From Sipunculus nudus (lineage: Eukaryota > Annelida > Sipuncula > Golfingiida > Sipunculidae), in assembly GCA_026874595.1 (NCBI GenBank), contig CM049318.1, positions 39,205,956 through 39,269,955 of the forward strand: a stretch of 64,000 nucleotides of DNA. Direction: 5' to 3'. Within the stretch, counting starts at the first letter, position 1; each line of letters begins with the position of its first letter. This document shows positions 60,909 to 64,000 of this stretch, piece by piece. The notes under the pieces were generated by a model, which made no database searches, was not told the DNA's origin, and saw only the letters and a list, made by a program, of their open reading frames with translations. Both the position numbers and the translations under genes were made by a program.

Positions 60909-62079
60909 GGTATGGCATGGGTAAATGAAACACCTGTTCCAGGTTATATCAATAAACATATTATAAGGACCTAATAAAAAGCTGGGCATGTTGGTCCAAC
61001 ATGTTAAGGGGGAAAGTATCATGCTTTTAGCATAGCTGACTCTGTTCACAAAATGTTAGACCATGAAATTATTACTTCTACAACCTTACAGAGTACCCTT
61101 GTAGTGTTTACAATTCTTAATTGTATAGGAGTATGGATGGAGGGGCTGGGATCCTTGAAGTCAACAAGCAGGGGTTGTGTTACTCTCAGCATGAACTAAA
61201 GTCAGAATTTTGATCAGTTCACCACAGACAGACCACTCTGACTTAAAGGTCATGTTAAACAGAGAGGAAATCAAACAGGTTTTCAATGTGTACAGTCACG
61301 GGCCTGATGGCACATTCTGAAGTACTCTACTTGTAATAAGGTAGACCTCCGTCACACAAAGGTGGAGCACCTTTTACTGTCCAGTGACCCTTCAGTACTT
61401 ACATACTCTGAAGTTACTTACCTGTTGTATACCAAATAATACAGAGTGTACTGACGGCACCCAGGGTTGAAACTGTAACATACTGTACAAGCAGTCATGA
61501 TTTTGGTATTCTTAACCAGGGCTGATCAATTATAGCTGAGTTTGTTTTAATCCATTATATAAATGAAAATTGAATATTACAGATCAGTTTCTGTAAATTA
61601 ATAGAAGTCCAATTTTTGACTGGGAAATGCTCTTTTTAATAGATAAAAAAAATCATTAAATAATGAGACATACTGTATTGATTATATCATATTGTAATAC
61701 AGCACAATAAACATGATGTTGTGGTTGAATTTAGCATTTTACATTGTCCGTTGGCTTTATCATTAAAAATTTATAGTAGGCCTCAGATCCTTGAGCCTAT
61801 TTATCCAATAATGAGCAACTTAACATATTTTTTCCTAACCTAATTGTTAAAAAGGATTCTTTGACAGTGTGTAGTGAACCCCTGATTTGGCCTATATCTT
61901 GATGAGAAAAAGTTTTTACCTGAAATTTATGAAAAAAAATTAGAAAATTAAGGATGTATGAATAGATCAGGTATAAATGAACTGATCCAAAATTACAGCA
62001 ATTAATTTGTCAAATAATTAATTATCAGAAGGATCAGTTATTAATGGGCGTTACCTGTCCTCTGAGCTGTTCATATAAT

Positions 62080-62690
62080 CAGGGTATCATGGTATTATAA
62101 AGGTGTAGTATTCTTGTATTTAGCATAGACAGGAGACAGTCTTGTCCCTTTGACTGTTCAGTTAACAAAGGTATCACTGTATTGTAAATTTATAGAATTC
62201 CTGTTTAGCAAATGCTGGAGCTAGACTTTTACTCAAAAAGTGTATATATAGTGAAGATATAACTGTATAATAATGGTATATGGAATTCCTGTGTTAAGCA
62301 ATGGCTGGAGCTAGTCTCGTCCTCAAGGCTGTTCATTTAGTTGGGATATAACTATTACAGAGGTATAGAGCGCCTTGTGTTTATCAAAGGCTAGAGCCAG
62401 TCTTGTCCCTGAATCCAAGAACTGTTCATATAATAAAGATATTACTGTCTTATACAGGTATGGAATTACTGTGTTTAGCAAAGGCTGGAGCCAGTCTTGT
62501 TAGAACTGTTCATATAACCTGTATTATAAAGGTATTGAATCCCTTTGTTTTGCAAATCCTGGAGCCAATCTTGTTCCCGGAACTGTTCATATAGTCAAGG
62601 TATAAAAGTATTATAAAAGACTGGAGCCAGTCATATAATTCCTGTGTTTAGCACGGGCTGGAGCCAGTCTTGGCCAAATTGAAATAATCC
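62080..62690 (+). repeat. Minisatellite, about seven units of 75-100 bp
   Basis: Each unit has 'GCTGGAGCCAGTCTTG', 'AACTGTTCATATA', 'GGTATAACTGTATTATA' and 'TTCCTGTGTTTAGCA' in that order, with indels between units. Confidence 0.8.
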
Positions 62691-64000
62691 ATTAAGACCC
62701 AGCTGGTATGTTGTGATACTGTTGATCATAGTGGACAGCCATACAGATATCATCTCACTAATACAAACACTCTGTCTACACAGCCAATAGTCTCACTGTG
62801 TCATGTTTGGTTTCAGGTCCATTTCCCCAGAGATGAATCACCAGGGGAATATTTGTTTAGCAAACAATGCATGGAATGTTGGTCTAATTAAAGGAACAAT
62901 GGTTTATGAATGGTCAGATATTATCCTTCACAACATTACAACTTTAAATATAATATCAAAAGCTTGTATTTTTTAATTGCTTCCATCTAGACAATTTCAG
63001 AGTGTATTTCATGGGTGTCACTTAAATTTAATAAAAATTAAATTATCCAGACCTTAAGTTTATTGTTGATAATGATCAAATGACTTTAGTTTAAGGATGA
63101 TTACAACAAAATTTAAAATTCATTGTCAATGCATCAAAGTCTGTACTCATCTACCAGATAGTCTGAGTGATCATGAGTACTTAACTGAAAAGCTATCCAA
63201 TATAGACAGTGATAATTCTTAAGATATAATTCTAATTATTATTAAGTGTATGTTGGTTGTCTGCTCTACTCCTGAGTTAACAGGGATTCCCATAAGGGGT
63301 GATCCGACTTTTTCTGTGTGTTATTGTTCTCTAACACTGTGCAGTGGACCAGCATGGCTATTCATACACCTGTCTATATTAAGTGTATGTGTTTAATTGT
63401 ATAAATATACAAATGAATAAATGTATATTTATCTTATTAAAATAAATATGTCTAAATATGTGTGTATAAACTTATCATCATGTATCAGTATGATATTTTC
63501 TTCATGTTAAATGCTTCAATTTTGTCTTGAACAAAAGTTTTAGGTTGGTTTAAACATATTTATTTAACCAGGATTACAAAAATATCTGTAAGGCTAATGC
63601 AAATGTTTTCCCGGGAAACATATATACAAACAAGGAGGTTAAATGAACACAGAAGGGTTTCAGGTTTCAAACAGATTATTGATGCAGTTAGTGTACTTAT
63701 TTAGAAGATCATCTATGAGCATCAAGGGACTGTTATAGGTAGCTAGGGGAGAGATAGTTCCTGAGTCGGCCATCTTTACTATCTCTCATTATCCAGCTTA
63801 AACACAAATCCTAGTCTGGCTGGCTTTGTCTGGGCCCAGTGTTTGTACTACTTTATTATAATCAAACACAGGGGCACAGTGCACCAGACAGATGGTTTAG
63901 GATACTACTGGTAATGACTGCATCCTGCTCATATCAGCACACAGTCTGTAGCTGATACAGTACTGCAGATTAAGGGTACGCAGTCAGACAAAGCATGGTT

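Larger units (their letters stand above)
59893..64000 (+). other. Probable first coding intron of the 59754 gene
   Basis: No further exon with splice sites was found. It contains a dispersed repeat (60035-60370), a 98-bp tandem duplication (60713-60908) and a minisatellite (62080-62690). The remaining stretches, including 62691-64000, show nothing. Confidence 0.5.

Overview
The window looks like nuclear DNA of an invertebrate animal, most likely a mollusc and probably a bivalve. The DNA is AT-rich. The few genes are split by introns with ordinary GT-AG junctions. Most of the space is taken by non-autonomous transposable elements, including a family with ACGG-type microsatellite ends and internal tandem arrays that resembles the bivalve 'pearl' / Helentron-associated elements. 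The organism call is an inference from gene family and repeat style; no species-specific marker was seen.

Genes. (1) The last two exons of a polypeptide GalNAc-transferase (GALNT) lie on the + strand at 1734-1868 and 3784-3918; they encode the beta and gamma repeats of its ricin-type lectin domain. (2) Two complete three-exon paralogues on the - strand, gene A (21070-25473, 454 aa) and gene B (39008-44298, 452 aa), encode type II Golgi proteins of the chondroitin GalNAc/GlcA-transferase (CHGN, GT7) family. Intron positions and phases are identical in both. A non-coding relic at 29526-29900 matches the region just downstream of gene A and suggests a third, lost copy. (3) A + strand exon at 59754-59892 carries a start codon and 42 codons of an unrecognised acidic protein; the rest lies beyond the window. 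Three of the four loci therefore encode Golgi glycosyltransferases that handle GalNAc.

Mobile DNA. A Ty3/gypsy LTR retrotransposon (11113-15924) has 203/206-bp LTRs that are almost identical, yet its pol is broken by five in-frame stops and three one-base shifts. A short inverted-repeat element with CAGGGGCGGATCC-type ends and 5-bp target duplications is present in six bounded copies plus one fragment. A 1.5-kb element with 25-bp inverted ends sits in a TA target (5203-6740). A 601-bp stretch is bounded by a perfect 16-bp inverted repeat (57137-57737). A tRNA-headed SINE occurs at 38150-38584, with a truncated copy at 3462-3667. The pearl-like family occupies 8571-9602, 17599-19290, 19380-19745, 27354-29175, 32219-35125, 36000-37146, 40754-43041 and 46624-48222.

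No operon, CRISPR array, rRNA or functional tRNA gene was seen. The items most worth a second look are the paralogue pair and its relic, a duplicated and decayed exon end beside the used splice donor in gene A, and the palindromic, nucleosome-length tandem arrays in the pearl-like elements, one of which carries repeated nuclear-receptor-type half-sites.
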